Source: Chitinophaga hostae
Lineage (GTDB): Bacteria; Bacteroidota; Bacteroidia; Chitinophagales; Chitinophagaceae
Direction: 5' to 3'
Assembly: GCF_018224885.1 (NCBI RefSeq)
Contig: NZ_JAGTXB010000002.1
Span: 434,001 to 498,000 of the forward strand
Length of the DNA: 64,000 nucleotides
In this document: one piece after another, positions 36,591 to 46,551 of the stretch
How positions within the stretch are numbered: position 1 is the stretch's first letter
Layout of the letters: every line of letters starts with the position of its first letter
Program-made: the position numbers and the translations under genes
The notes under the pieces: model-generated
Database searches by the model: none
What the model saw: the letters and a program-made list of their open reading frames with translations, nothing else
Told to the model about the DNA's origin: nothing

Positions 36591-37912
36591 ATTCTGTATC
36601 TGTATTTGATCTTTTCTGTATTACTGTACAGTTCCCGGATGTTGATGGAAGCCTGTATTTCTCCCACTGCCTCTGTTTTCAGGTTTCTGAATTCGGCCTG
36701 TTTGGCATCGATGATGCTTTTATCGGCCAGGCCATTATCCTGGGCAATTTTGAGGGAGTTATTCACCTTGGTATAATAAGAATCCAGCAGGGTAAAGTAT
36801 TCGTTATATAAGTTCTCGAACCGTTTGGTTTGCAGTACCAGGTCTTCCAGCTGGTTATTTACTTCTTTCAGGGAAGAATTTTCGCGCAGCAGGGATTCGT
36901 AGTCTACCCGTTTACCCTTGGTATATTTTGTTTCCAGCTGGTTGAAGTAATCGACTACTTTTTCTTTTTTGAAATCGAAGAAGTATTCGTTCATCGTTTG
37001 GCTCAGGCCCTGATTACCTTTCTGCGGCGCCGGGAACTTCATGGAAGTAGCGGTGAAAGACAGGTGGTCGAACAGGTTGTCCTGCAGCAGGCTAAGCTGG
37101 TCTTTATTAAAGTTCAGGCCATATTCGAATTTCTGATTGGCATCATTTAATGCAGTGTAGTATACTACATATTTGTTGAGCTCTTTTTCAAAATCCTGTA
37201 ATGACTTCTGATTGATTTGCTTGTTGTTTACACTCACGCTGTGCAGGAAGTTCATCACAGAGTTGGCAATGGCCAGCGGAGGTGTAAGCGAGGTAAAGCT
37301 CTGGAAGATCGGGCTGTTGATGATGGATTTGGTGGATTCCACAATCTTTGAATTCTTCTCTCCCTTATCGCTTTTATTTTTCAGGATGATCTTTTCTACC
37401 AGTTCCACGATACGGTCGCTCAGGGAAAATCCGAGGGCCTTACTTTCCGGGTTGTTCAACGAGGTGATGAATACGTCGAGATTGTTGGTAGTAGTACGGG
37501 ATTTTAGATCGATGATTTTTTTATTAAGTAAATAGTAAGTTTCACTGGCATTGATGATATTATTCTTTATCAATTCATACTTAGTGATGTTATCGATTTC
37601 CTTTCCCTGCAGGAGGGCCTGTATGGCGGTAGAGTTTTGTTTGTCGTTATCCGTGATCCGCTGTACTTCTTCCATGAGTTTGCGGATAGTGGTATCCTGT
37701 GTTTTGATAACTGGAGCAACGGTGCCTTTCAGTTCCGGGTCCTGCGCATGCGCAGTGTGGAAAGTGAACAGGAGAACAAACGGGGCTGGAATAACTTTGA
37801 TCCATCGGCAGGACCTTAACTTCAGAGCCAGTTGTACTAACGGCAATGGAACATAAAGCTTGTCAGTCAAGCGCTTGTCATGCTTCATCTCCGTTGGTAG
37901 GTGTTTTAACAT
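36584..37912 (-). CDS. Large exported coiled-coil protein of unknown function
   Basis: About 442 residues from ATG 37912. A long N-terminal region ends in a signal-like segment (APFVLLFTFHTAHAQ), and the mature part is mostly helical with coiled-coil stretches (LLRENSSLKEVNNQLEDLVLQT and similar). No domain is recognised. The frame opens at 37969, but that ATG coincides with the predicted transcription start, so 37912 or 37888 is more likely. Confidence 0.75.
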   Translation of the reverse strand: MLKHLPTEMKHDKRLTDKLYVPLPLVQLALKLRSCRWIKVIPAPFVLLFTFHTAHAQDPELKGTVAPVIKTQDTTIRKLMEEVQRITDNDKQNSTAIQALLQGKEIDNITKYELIKNNIINASETYYLLNKKIIDLKSRTTTNNLDVFITSLNNPESKALGFSLSDRIVELVEKIILKNKSDKGEKNSKIVESTKSIINSPIFQSFTSLTPPLAIANSVMNFLHSVSVNNKQINQKSLQDFEKELNKYVVYYTALNDANQKFEYGLNFNKDQLSLLQDNLFDHLSFTATSMKFPAPQKGNQGLSQTMNEYFFDFKKEKVVDYFNQLETKYTKGKRVDYESLLRENSSLKEVNNQLEDLVLQTKRFENLYNEYFTLLDSYYTKVNNSLKIAQDNGLADKSIIDAKQAEFRNLKTEAVGEIQASINIRELYSNTEKIKYRYRIF

Positions 37913-37973
37913 GTTGTTTTTGCTTTTTGTTAACAAAAATTTAAGAAAATATGATGCCAAAAACATCATCAGG

Positions 37974-37981
37974 CAAAGATA
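37974..37981 (-). promoter_or_regulatory. -7 box for the 36584-37912 gene (TATCTTTG)
   Basis: An exact TAnnTTTG match on the minus strand. Transcription from it would begin at about 37967-37970. Confidence 0.5.
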
Positions 37982-38046
37982 AATAATTAATAACAGTTAA
38001 AATTAAATCATGATAGGTGGTGAAATTATGCTTTCCTGCGATATAT

Positions 38047-38076
38047 TTTGAATTATCGGCAGGTGAGTTACCTTTG
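38047..38076 (+). promoter_or_regulatory. Promoter for the glycosyltransferase operon
   Basis: TTTG (38047-38050), an 18-bp spacer and TACCTTTG (38069-38076), 23 bp before the ATG. Confidence 0.62.
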
Positions 38077-38098
38077 CGTCCAAATTTGATCCACTTTC

Positions 38099-38836
38099 AT
38101 GCTTAATAACAAAAAGATAGTGGTTGTATTACCGGCCTACAACGCAGCACTTACGCTGGAAAAAACATTCCGGGAGATTCCTTTTGAAATCGTAGACGAT
38201 GTGGTATTGGTGGACGATGCCAGTAAAGACGATACCCTTGAGGTGGGCAGACAACTGGGCATTAAACACCTGATCCGCCATGATAAGAACAAGGGTTATG
38301 GCGGTAACCAGAAATCCTGTTATAACAAAGCCCTGGAGCTGGGGGGAGATATAGTAGTGATGCTGCATCCCGATTATCAATACACGCCCAAGCTGATTAC
38401 AGCGATGTGCAGTATTATTGCCAACGACGTGTACCCGGTGGTATTTGGGTCCAGGATCCTGGGAAAAGGAGCCCTGAAAGGGGGGATGCCCATGTATAAG
38501 TATATATTTAATCGTTTCTTAACATTGACACAGAATATCCTGATCGGTCAGAAACTGAGTGAATATCATACAGGATACAGGACTTTTTCGGCAGAAGTAC
38601 TTCGTAATATCAACTATATGGCTGATAATGACGATTTTGTGTTTGATAATGAAATGGTTTCGCAGATATTTATGAAAGGATACGATATTGCGGAAGTGAC
38701 TTGTCCTACCAAATATTTTGACGAGGCCTCCAGTATCAACTTCAAGCGCAGCGCCATTTACGGCCTGGGCGTATTAAGAGTATCGCTGCAACATCGTTTA
38801 CATATGTGGGGTATCATCAAGGGAAAGATTTATTAA
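38099..38836 (+). CDS. Family 2 glycosyltransferase (polyprenyl-phosphate type)
   Basis: A 245-residue GT-A enzyme. The N-terminal VVLPAYNAALTLEKTF and VLVDDASKDDT motifs bind the nucleotide sugar; HPDYQY holds the metal-binding DxD-like site, and GSRILGKG follows. It has no C-terminal membrane helices, like Dpm1-type transferases. A methyltransferase follows 17 bp later, suggesting joint surface-glycan or lipid modification. Donor and acceptor unknown. Confidence 0.85.
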   Translation: MLNNKKIVVVLPAYNAALTLEKTFREIPFEIVDDVVLVDDASKDDTLEVGRQLGIKHLIRHDKNKGYGGNQKSCYNKALELGGDIVVMLHPDYQYTPKLITAMCSIIANDVYPVVFGSRILGKGALKGGMPMYKYIFNRFLTLTQNILIGQKLSEYHTGYRTFSAEVLRNINYMADNDDFVFDNEMVSQIFMKGYDIAEVTCPTKYFDEASSINFKRSAIYGLGVLRVSLQHRLHMWGIIKGKIY

Positions 38837-38853
38837 AAATATTAATATAGCAA

Positions 38854-39651
38854 GTGGGTTTAGCGCAACAGTATAATTTAGCGGGGAAGTATCTGAAGTA
38901 TTATTTTACTTCCGGCAATCGTCACGATGTACATTCACCTTTTGTATATTCACTGATAGAAGACGTATTGCTGGATAAAAAGCAGCATCCTGCTTTCAGG
39001 GAAATAGAACAGTTGCGCAAACAGTTACTGCAAAGTGATGAAACGCTTCAGGTCACTGACCTGGGCGCCGGGTCGCTGATATCAGCCGGTAATGAACGCC
39101 GGGTACGGGATATCACCCGTTATGCGGCAAAACAGCCCAAATTCGGGCAGTTATTCTACCGGCTGATACAATACCTCCAACCGGGGCGTATCCTCGAACT
39201 GGGGACTTCTATGGGCCTTTCTACCGCCTATATGGCAAAGGCAGCACCCAAGGCCCGCGTATATACTATTGAGGGATGCCCTAATATCGCAGCAAGGGCG
39301 GCAAAGAATTTTGAATCCCTGCATCTCAGCAACATCACCCAGGTAACAGGAAACTTTGATACGGTACTGCCTGATGTATTAAAGCAAATGCAGTTGCCCG
39401 ACTGGGTGTATATAGACGGTAATCACCGCAAGGAACCTACGCTGGCATATTTTGAGCAGTGCCTTCAGTTTGCGGACGAATATTCTGTTTTTATTTTCGA
39501 CGACATACACTGGACGCCTGATATGGAAGCCGCCTGGCATATCATACAGGATCATCCGCAGGTGACCATGACCATTGACCTGTTTTTTATAGGCCTGGTA
39601 TTTTTCCGTAAGGATTTTAAAGTGAAACAGCATTTTACATTGAAATACTGA
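38854..39651 (+). CDS. Class I SAM-dependent methyltransferase
   Basis: A 265-residue protein with motif I ILELGTSMGLSTAYMA and later VYIDGNHRKEPTLAYF, DDIHW, resembling O-methyltransferases of the catechol/caffeoyl type. The N-terminus (YLKYYFTSGNRHDVHSPFVY) is seen in Bacteroidota members of this group. Start is GTG 38854, 17 bp after the glycosyltransferase. Substrate unknown. Confidence 0.82.
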   Translation: MGLAQQYNLAGKYLKYYFTSGNRHDVHSPFVYSLIEDVLLDKKQHPAFREIEQLRKQLLQSDETLQVTDLGAGSLISAGNERRVRDITRYAAKQPKFGQLFYRLIQYLQPGRILELGTSMGLSTAYMAKAAPKARVYTIEGCPNIAARAAKNFESLHLSNITQVTGNFDTVLPDVLKQMQLPDWVYIDGNHRKEPTLAYFEQCLQFADEYSVFIFDDIHWTPDMEAAWHIIQDHPQVTMTIDLFFIGLVFFRKDFKVKQHFTLKY

Positions 39652-39686
39652 TTTTGTGGTAGTATATTGGGTATAAATTCCCCGAT

Positions 39687-40478
39687 ATGCGCTACCTGAA
39701 AATCCTCCTTCTGGCCTGCCTGCTGTCTACCGGTATGGTAGCGGCCGCACAGGACTTTTCACAGTATACCTACCAAACGTTTAGCCGTAAAGGTGATACG
39801 CTGCGTTACCGTCTTTTGTTGCCGGCGAATTATAAACCCCGCAAGAAATACCCGTTGATCGTTTTTTTGCATGGGGCCGGTGAAAGAGGATCAGATAATA
39901 ATGCGCAGCTGCTGCATGGCGGGGAGATGTTCCTGCGCGACAGCATACGGCAAAATTATCCCGCCTTTGTACTTTTCCCGCAATGCCCGGTTAATCAAAC
40001 CTGGGCGCCCATGCGGTTTGACCGCGACAGCACCGGGAAAGTGATCCGGGCTGATTTCCCGCTGGATGGCGATGCAACGCCCCCTACCGCGTTACTTAAC
40101 CCCCTGCTGGATAGTTTGCTGGCCAGCGGAAAAGTAGATACCAAACGGGTGTACATCGGAGGTTTGTCGCTGGGTGGTATGGGTACTTTTTATATGATCA
40201 CTACCCGCCCCGGGCTATTTGCCGCAGCCTTCCCCATTTGCGGGGCCGGCAATGTAGCTGAAGCAGGCCGTTTTGCTAAGAAAGTGCCGGTATGGATTTT
40301 CCACGGAGGCGAGGATAAAGTAGTGCCCGTGGAAGCTTCCCGTGCCTATCATGCCCAACTGAAATCGCTGGGCGCTGAAGAAAAATATACAGAATATCCC
40401 GGAGTGGGACACAACAGCTGGGATAATGTTTTTGTGGAGCCGGAGTTAATGAACTGGCTGTTTCAACACAAGAAATGA
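39687..40478 (+). CDS. Secreted alpha/beta-hydrolase esterase
   Basis: A 263-residue esterase with a signal peptide (KILLLACLLSTGMVAAAQ). The oxyanion region is FLHGAGERGSDN; the triad is Ser161 (GGLSLGGMG), Asp210 (GGEDKVVP) and His242 (GVGHNSWD). The family includes phospholipase/carboxylesterase and PHB depolymerase-like proteins that often release acyl groups from polysaccharides. It follows the methyltransferase by 35 bp. Confidence 0.85.
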   Translation: MRYLKILLLACLLSTGMVAAAQDFSQYTYQTFSRKGDTLRYRLLLPANYKPRKKYPLIVFLHGAGERGSDNNAQLLHGGEMFLRDSIRQNYPAFVLFPQCPVNQTWAPMRFDRDSTGKVIRADFPLDGDATPPTALLNPLLDSLLASGKVDTKRVYIGGLSLGGMGTFYMITTRPGLFAAAFPICGAGNVAEAGRFAKKVPVWIFHGGEDKVVPVEASRAYHAQLKSLGAEEKYTEYPGVGHNSWDNVFVEPELMNWLFQHKK

Positions 40479-40485
40479 CGCGGAG

Positions 40486-40690
40486 TTTGTCTTGCCCAGG
40501 ATTAACAGTGATTATGATGATTTTCAGGATTTTTTCTTTGATGATTTAAAAAGATTAGCGAAGACAGAAGCGAGTATCCGCTTTTTTCTTCGCTAATCTT
40601 TTTAAATCGAAAATAAAATCTAAAAATAAATCCTGTAAATCATCATAATCACTGTTAATCCTGGGCAAGACAATCCTGGGCAAGACAAAA
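40486..40690. repeat. Intergenic palindrome, nonamer (GATT-phased) class with duplicated end
   Basis: This fills the convergent gap between the esterase and the efflux outer-membrane gene. GTCTTGCCCAGGATT on the left pairs with its complement on the right. GATT words follow at about 9-bp steps (GATTATGAT, GATTTTCAG). The core near 40557-40594 is AGCGAAGACAGAAGCGAG..TCTTCGCT. The outer 15-bp unit CTGGGCAAGACAATC occurs twice on the right (40661-40690) but once on the left. Confidence 0.9.
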
Positions 40691-40699
40691 TCTGCTGCA

Positions 40700-42130
40700 T
40701 TAGCCACCCCCCAGCGCGCGATATAACGATACCATTCCCTGGTATACATTCCGCCGGGTAGTTACCAGCGCCAGTTCTGCTTCCAGTACGCTTTTTTGTG
40801 CGGTAATCACTTCCAGGTAGTTGGCGTAACCGGTAGTGAACAATATGTTGGCGGTAGATACTGCCTGCTGTAATACCAATACCTCCTTGCTTTTCAGGGT
40901 AAATGCCTCCTGCTGGTTTTCTACTTTATTTAATGCCGATGCTACCTCCTGGTAACCATTTACAATTGCCTGCTGATAGTCGTAAAATGCCGTATAGGCG
41001 TTGGCGGTACTGATATTGTATTGTGCTTTTATTTGTTTTTTATTGAAGACGGGTGCTGCCAGGTTACCCACGGCGCCCCAGGCGATCGACGCGGGTGACT
41101 GAAACAGCAGGCCCGCCTTAAAGGCGTTAAAGCCTGCATAGGGGGTGATGGTAAAAGAGGGAAGGAAGGCTGCTCTTGCCGCTTTAACATCTGCTTTAGC
41201 CGCCGTTAATTCCAGTTCTGCACGTTGTACATCCGGGCGTTGCAGCAGCAGGCTGCCGGGGATCCCGCTTTTAATGATACCCGGCAACACCTGTGCATCT
41301 TTCACAGCGCTGCGCATAATGGGTTGTGGCAGCCGGCCCAGGAGAGCATTCAGCTGATTTTCAAGGGAGGCAATTTCCTGTTTTACGCCAAATTCCAGTG
41401 CCTGTGTACTGAGTAATTGCGCGGTAAACTGTTGTACTGCCAGCTCAGTAGCCCTGCCCCCTGCCTTTTGGATGTGTACTGTGGCTACGGCTGTTTCCTG
41501 TAATGTAATGTTACGCTGAATGATGGCCAGTTCATTGTCCATAGCAGTGAGCTCATAATATAAGCCGGTTACGCCTGCCACTATCTGCGTTATCAACAAC
41601 CGGCGTCCCTGCCGGCTGCCCAGGAAGCGGGCGTAAGCCGCCTGCCGCTGACTTTTCAGCTTACCCCACAAATCTATTTCCCAGCTGCTTCGTAAGCCGG
41701 CAAAATATTCGGGCGTAGGCCCCGGGATACGCTGGTCCTTGCTGATGTTGGGCGAAAGGTTGGTATCGTAGTTACCCACCCCGTTGAGGGTATAATCGGC
41801 ATATTTATCTACGCCGGCCGACAGGGCCACGTTTAATGAAGGCAGCCATGCATTCTTTGCCATCATGAGGTTGGCTTGCGCGGTGGTAACCCGTTGCGCG
41901 GCCGACAGGAGGTCGAAGTTATTATGAAGCGCCGTATCAATGAGCGTGCGCAGGTGCGGATCGCTGAATACCTGTGAAAAGGTATGCAGTGATAAGGTAT
42001 CTGCGGTGTAACCGGTAATAACGGGAACGGTAATACGTTCCGGCAGCGACAGTTCCTTTTGCGTGCTGCAGGCCACCGTAGCAGTGGCCATGCAGGCGTA
42101 TAAGGTGTATTGATATAATCGTTTATTCAT
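40700..42130 (-). CDS. RND efflux outer-membrane lipoprotein (NodT/OprM family)
   Basis: A 476-residue TolC-like channel. Lipobox TVAC (Cys21). Two repeats of the OEP domain contain the expected helical barrel segments (SSWEIDLWGKLKSQRQAAYARF; RPDVQRAELELTAAKADVKAARA). It overlaps the pump gene by 8 bp and is the last gene of the tripartite operon. Confidence 0.92.
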   Translation of the reverse strand: MNKRLYQYTLYACMATATVACSTQKELSLPERITVPVITGYTADTLSLHTFSQVFSDPHLRTLIDTALHNNFDLLSAAQRVTTAQANLMMAKNAWLPSLNVALSAGVDKYADYTLNGVGNYDTNLSPNISKDQRIPGPTPEYFAGLRSSWEIDLWGKLKSQRQAAYARFLGSRQGRRLLITQIVAGVTGLYYELTAMDNELAIIQRNITLQETAVATVHIQKAGGRATELAVQQFTAQLLSTQALEFGVKQEIASLENQLNALLGRLPQPIMRSAVKDAQVLPGIIKSGIPGSLLLQRPDVQRAELELTAAKADVKAARAAFLPSFTITPYAGFNAFKAGLLFQSPASIAWGAVGNLAAPVFNKKQIKAQYNISTANAYTAFYDYQQAIVNGYQEVASALNKVENQQEAFTLKSKEVLVLQQAVSTANILFTTGYANYLEVITAQKSVLEAELALVTTRRNVYQGMVSLYRALGGG

Positions 42131-45100
42131 TGGTGTAAGCTTTTAGTTCAACATTTTTTTTCCTGATCATGGAGGCAAACAGCACATATAGTCCGGGTAT
42201 GATCAGTACACCGAAAATGGTTCCTATAAGCATACCACCGGCGGCGGCGGTACCAATGGAACGGTTACCCATAGCGCCTGCACCGGAAGCAATACAGAGC
42301 GGGATGAGGCCCGCAATGAATGCAAAGGAGGTCATGAGAATAGGACGCAGCCTGGATACGGCGCCTTCTTTGGCAGCAGCCAGTATGGTAGCGCCATGTT
42401 TATTTTTGAGAATGGCAAATTCCACAATGAGGATAGCATTTTTCCCCAGCAAGCCAATCAGCATCACAAGTGCTACCTGTGCGTAGATATTGTTTTCCAG
42501 GCCCAGCAGTTTCAGCGAGAAAAATGCACCAAAGATGCCCGCGGGCAGCGACAATAATACCGGCAACGGCAGCAAAAAGCTCTCGTATTGCGCAGCGAGT
42601 AACAGGTATACAAACACCAGTACGATGATGAAAATGTAAATGGCCTGGTTGCCGGACAGGATCTGTTCTCTTGTCATACCGCTCCACTCATAGCTATAGC
42701 CTCTCGGCAATTCTTTAGCAGCTACTTCCTGCACGGCTGCAATTGCCTGGCTGCTGCTGAATCCCGGTTTGGCGTCGCCATTGATCATGGCGGCTGTGTA
42801 CATGTTATAGCGGGTGAGTTGTTCCGGTCCGTATACGCGTTCCAGTTTTACAAAGTCCGAGTAGGATACCATTTCGCCGCGGTCATTTTTAACGTAGAGG
42901 CGCAGCAGGTCGTCCGGTTTGGTGCGATAGTGGGGATCTGCCTGTACCATTACTTTGTACATTTGTCCGAAGCGGATAAAGTTGGAAGCATAAAAACTTC
43001 CCATCAGTGTTTGCAGGTTGCTCATGGCATTTTCTATGCTCACCCCTTTTTTGGCAGCCATGGCCTGGTCTACATGGATCAGGTATTGGGGGAACTCTGC
43101 GTCAAAGCTGGTAAAGGCGCTGCCTATTTCCGGTCTTTTTTTCAGTGCGTCAATGAATTGATTGGTAACCTGGGCAGTTTGCCGCAAATCGCCGCTACCG
43201 CTTTTATCGAGCAGGCGTAATTCAAAACCGCTGGAGTTACCGAAGCCCGGAACCGTAGGAGGGGGGAAGAATTCTATACTGGCATCTGCCACACCGGCGG
43301 TGAGCTTTTGCAGTTGTTCGATGATATCCTGTACGGATGCTTTACGCTGATCCCATGGTTTCAGGTTTACCATGCCCATACCATAGGAGGCGCCGGCCAC
43401 CTCATTTACCAGGCTGTATCCTGCCAGTGTGGATACAGATTCCACTTCGCCCAGCCGGGCGGCAATGGTCTGTACCTTGTCGAGCACTTCTTCGGTGCGC
43501 TCTACGGTAGCGCCGGGAGGCGTGGTAACGTTTACGTAGATCATGCCCTGGTCTTCCGTAGGAATAAACCCTGAAGGCAGCACCGCGCTGATACCCCAGG
43601 TAGCTGCAAAGAAAAATACAAGACAAGCCAGTGTGATGAGTCTCCTGCCGGCGATAAAGCTGATTAATTTGGCATATTTATTTTCGGTGGCATTATAGCC
43701 TTTGTTGAAGCCGTTAAAGAACCGTTGCAGGAGAGTCTTCTTACGGGGTTTGCCATGTGTGTCTTTCAGCATAATGGCACAGAGTGCAGGCGTTAGCGTT
43801 ACTGCATTGATGCCTGAGATAACGATGGAGATGGCCAGCGTGAGTGAAAACTGCCTGTAAAACACACCTACCGGTCCGGATAGAAACGCCACCGGTATAA
43901 ACACCGCCGACATCACCAGCGTGATGGCTACCAATGCACCGCTGATTTCTTTCATCGCCGCCAGCGTCGCTTCCATGGGCGGCAAATGTTCCTCGCTCAT
44001 TTTTACGTGTACTGCTTCCACCACTACAATAGCATTATCTACCACGATGCCAATGGCCAGTACGAGTGCAAAGAGGGTGAGCAGGTTAATGGAGAAGCCC
44101 ATCATCTGCATAAATGCCAGTGTGCCTATCAGGGCTACAGGCACGGCCAGCGCCGGGATCAGGGTAGAGCGGAAATCCTGCAGGAAAATGAAAACCACGA
44201 TAAACACCAGGAGGAATGCTTCGAACAGGGTACGCACTACTTCATGAATGGAGGCGTCCAGGAAGCGGGATACATCATAGTTGAAGTTGAAGGTCATGCC
44301 CGGCGGGAACGAGGTGTTTTTCATTTCTTCCATTTTCGCCTTTACGTTGTTGATCACTTCGCGGGCATTGGAGCCGGGGCGTTGTTTCAGCATAATAGAG
44401 GCAGATGGTTTGCCATCTGTTTTAGACACCATGCTATAGGTAAGCGAGCCAAATTCAACGTCTGCCACATCTTTGAGGTGGAGTACGGAACCATCCTGTC
44501 CGGCGCGTAAAACGATCTGCTGGTATTGTTCCGGTTCAAAGAATTTACCGGTATAGCGTAATACATATTGCAGCATCAGCGGATTTTTATCAGAGCTTTC
44601 GCCTGTTTTACCCGGCGCTGCTTCAATATTTTGTTTGCGGATGGCCTGGATCACTTCATCGGCCGATACGTTGTAAGCCAGCATACGGTCGGGTTTCAGC
44701 CATATGCGCATGGCATATTCCTTGGCGCCCATGATTTCCGCGCGACCTACGCCATCGATGCGTTTGAGTTCCTGGAGTACGTTGATATCAGCAAAGTTGT
44801 AAATGAACTGTTCATCGAGGGAGGTGTCTTCGCTCATGATGTTGAGGTACAACAGCATGCTGTTTACTTCTTTCTCGGTGGTAACCCCGGCTTTGATTAC
44901 TTCTTCCGGTAATTCATCAATAATGGTAGCCACGCGGTTTTGCACGTTTACCGCGGCCTGGTCGGGATCGGTGCCCACCTGGAAAAATACCTGGATAACG
45001 GTGATCCCGTCGTTGCTGGATACGGACGACATGTACGTCATGCCCGGCACCCCGTTAATAGCCCTTTCCAGCGGGGTGGATACTGCTTTCGCAGATACTT

Positions 45101-45263
45101 CCGCATTGGCGCCGGTATATTTAGCCGTTACCGTTACAGAGGGCGGCACAATATCCGGGAACTGGGTAACCGGCAATGTGAACAGTGCCAGTAAGCCTAC
45201 CAGTGTGATAATAAGCGATATGACCAGTGACAGCACCGGTCGTTTTATAAAAGTTTCAAACAT
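42123..45263 (-). CDS. RND multidrug efflux pump, AcrB/HAE1 type
   Basis: A 1046-residue proton-driven inner-membrane pump with 12 helices and two large periplasmic loops. TM4 carries the proton-relay region IGIVVDNAIVVVEAVH, and TM10 has GLLGKNAILIVEFA with the relay lysine. Length and signature match HAE1 drug exporters rather than metal pumps. It follows the adaptor gene by 32 bp. Substrates cannot be predicted. Confidence 0.95.
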   Translation of the reverse strand: MFETFIKRPVLSLVISLIITLVGLLALFTLPVTQFPDIVPPSVTVTAKYTGANAEVSAKAVSTPLERAINGVPGMTYMSSVSSNDGITVIQVFFQVGTDPDQAAVNVQNRVATIIDELPEEVIKAGVTTEKEVNSMLLYLNIMSEDTSLDEQFIYNFADINVLQELKRIDGVGRAEIMGAKEYAMRIWLKPDRMLAYNVSADEVIQAIRKQNIEAAPGKTGESSDKNPLMLQYVLRYTGKFFEPEQYQQIVLRAGQDGSVLHLKDVADVEFGSLTYSMVSKTDGKPSASIMLKQRPGSNAREVINNVKAKMEEMKNTSFPPGMTFNFNYDVSRFLDASIHEVVRTLFEAFLLVFIVVFIFLQDFRSTLIPALAVPVALIGTLAFMQMMGFSINLLTLFALVLAIGIVVDNAIVVVEAVHVKMSEEHLPPMEATLAAMKEISGALVAITLVMSAVFIPVAFLSGPVGVFYRQFSLTLAISIVISGINAVTLTPALCAIMLKDTHGKPRKKTLLQRFFNGFNKGYNATENKYAKLISFIAGRRLITLACLVFFFAATWGISAVLPSGFIPTEDQGMIYVNVTTPPGATVERTEEVLDKVQTIAARLGEVESVSTLAGYSLVNEVAGASYGMGMVNLKPWDQRKASVQDIIEQLQKLTAGVADASIEFFPPPTVPGFGNSSGFELRLLDKSGSGDLRQTAQVTNQFIDALKKRPEIGSAFTSFDAEFPQYLIHVDQAMAAKKGVSIENAMSNLQTLMGSFYASNFIRFGQMYKVMVQADPHYRTKPDDLLRLYVKNDRGEMVSYSDFVKLERVYGPEQLTRYNMYTAAMINGDAKPGFSSSQAIAAVQEVAAKELPRGYSYEWSGMTREQILSGNQAIYIFIIVLVFVYLLLAAQYESFLLPLPVLLSLPAGIFGAFFSLKLLGLENNIYAQVALVMLIGLLGKNAILIVEFAILKNKHGATILAAAKEGAVSRLRPILMTSFAFIAGLIPLCIASGAGAMGNRSIGTAAAGGMLIGTIFGVLIIPGLYVLFASMIRKKNVELKAYTNE

Positions 45264-45295
45264 TGTTCCTTGATTTCAGCTAAAAAGCAGTGTGA

Positions 45296-46414
45296 TTATA
45301 AACTCAGTAAACTATCCATGGACATATTGCGCGGCGAAATCCGGATACCGTCACGGATGTTGCGTACGCCTTCACACACAATACGTTCCCCGGGTTGCAG
45401 ACCGGATTTAACGATGTAGAAATGTGCAAAGCGGGCGGCGGGGATAAAGTTTTTCATCTTCACTTTATTGGAGGCATCTACTACGAATACGTAGTTTTTG
45501 TCCTGCATTTCGAACACTGCTTTTTGCGGGATAATGACGGCGCTATCCATTTCAGTGGTGAGCCGCACTTTTCCGCTGGCGCCATGTTTAAGGAGTTTGG
45601 AGGGATTGGGAAAGCGGGCACGGAAGGCGATGGAGCCCGTGTTTTCTTCAAATTCGCCTTCTATGGTTTCTATTTTCCCGGAATGATGATAATCGGTACC
45701 ATCGGCCAGCACCAGCGCTACCTGGCGGTAGCTGTTGTCGCCTTTGGCCAGGGCTTTATTATATTGGAGATATTCTGTTTCTGATACATTGAAATAAGCA
45801 TATATTTCCCGTGTATCCGACACCGTAGTTAGCAGGGAGCCTTCGCTGATGAGGCTTCCTTTCTTCAGCGGAATGCGGTCAACGATACCATCAAACGGTG
45901 CACGGATGCAGGTATACGACAGGTGCATTTCGGCATTGGCGGTAGCGGAGCGGGCTTCTTCAATTTTGGCCTGCGCTGCGGCGAGTTTGGCATTCGCCAC
46001 TTCCAGCTCGGAGGGCGCTACTACTTTTTTATCTACCAGTAAGGTAACACGGTCCACTTCCAGTGCAGCGGCTTTGCTTTCTGCAATTACGCTGCTGAGT
46101 ATTGCTTTTGCTTTGGCCAGTTCTGCACGGTATTCTGCGTCGCTGATGCCAAAAAGCAGTTGTCCTTTTTTTACTTCCTGTCCTTCATCAATGTATATTT
46201 TATCGAGGAAGCCGTTTACACGGGCACGTATTTCAACATTTTGCACTGCCTGGATGTCGGTAACATAGGAGCGGTGAAGGATGGTATCTTTTGTTCCCAG
46301 TATGGTAACCGGTAAGGATTTTAATTCCTCTTTGTTGGTACTTTCTCCTTTGGTGGCGCAGCCAGCCATGAAAAGAGCGATCAGCGATGTAATGATCCCT
46401 GTATATTGACGCAT
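45296..46414 (-). CDS. RND efflux periplasmic adaptor (AcrA family) lipoprotein
   Basis: A 372-residue membrane-fusion protein, with lipobox MAGC (Cys19). The lipoyl halves flank a short coiled-coil hairpin (ELAKAKAILSSVIAESKAAAL) and are followed by the beta-barrel domain. First gene of the adaptor-pump-channel operon. An inverted repeat sits just upstream. Confidence 0.93.
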   Translation of the reverse strand: MRQYTGIITSLIALFMAGCATKGESTNKEELKSLPVTILGTKDTILHRSYVTDIQAVQNVEIRARVNGFLDKIYIDEGQEVKKGQLLFGISDAEYRAELAKAKAILSSVIAESKAAALEVDRVTLLVDKKVVAPSELEVANAKLAAAQAKIEEARSATANAEMHLSYTCIRAPFDGIVDRIPLKKGSLISEGSLLTTVSDTREIYAYFNVSETEYLQYNKALAKGDNSYRQVALVLADGTDYHHSGKIETIEGEFEENTGSIAFRARFPNPSKLLKHGASGKVRLTTEMDSAVIIPQKAVFEMQDKNYVFVVDASNKVKMKNFIPAARFAHFYIVKSGLQPGERIVCEGVRNIRDGIRISPRNMSMDSLLSL

Positions 46415-46451
46415 AGCAATAAGATATTGATCCCGGTTTGACCGGAATAAG

Positions 46452-46551
46452 TGAATACAACACAGTAAGACGCTAATCCGCTACGGTAGCGGATAATGTG
46501 GACATCTTCCTAAATAAAAAGTAATTACAGCGGAAAACAGTGTTGTATTCA
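46452..46551. promoter_or_regulatory. Nested inverted repeat upstream of the RND operon
   Basis: Outer arms TGAATACAACAC (46452-46463) and GTGTTGTATTCA (46540-46551) are perfect complements. Within them, ATCCGCTAC-G-GTAGCGGAT (46476-46494) is a perfect 9-bp palindrome that could bind a dimeric repressor. The right outer arm covers the stop codon of the upstream gene. No regulator gene is adjacent. It could instead be a terminator of that gene. Confidence 0.6.
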
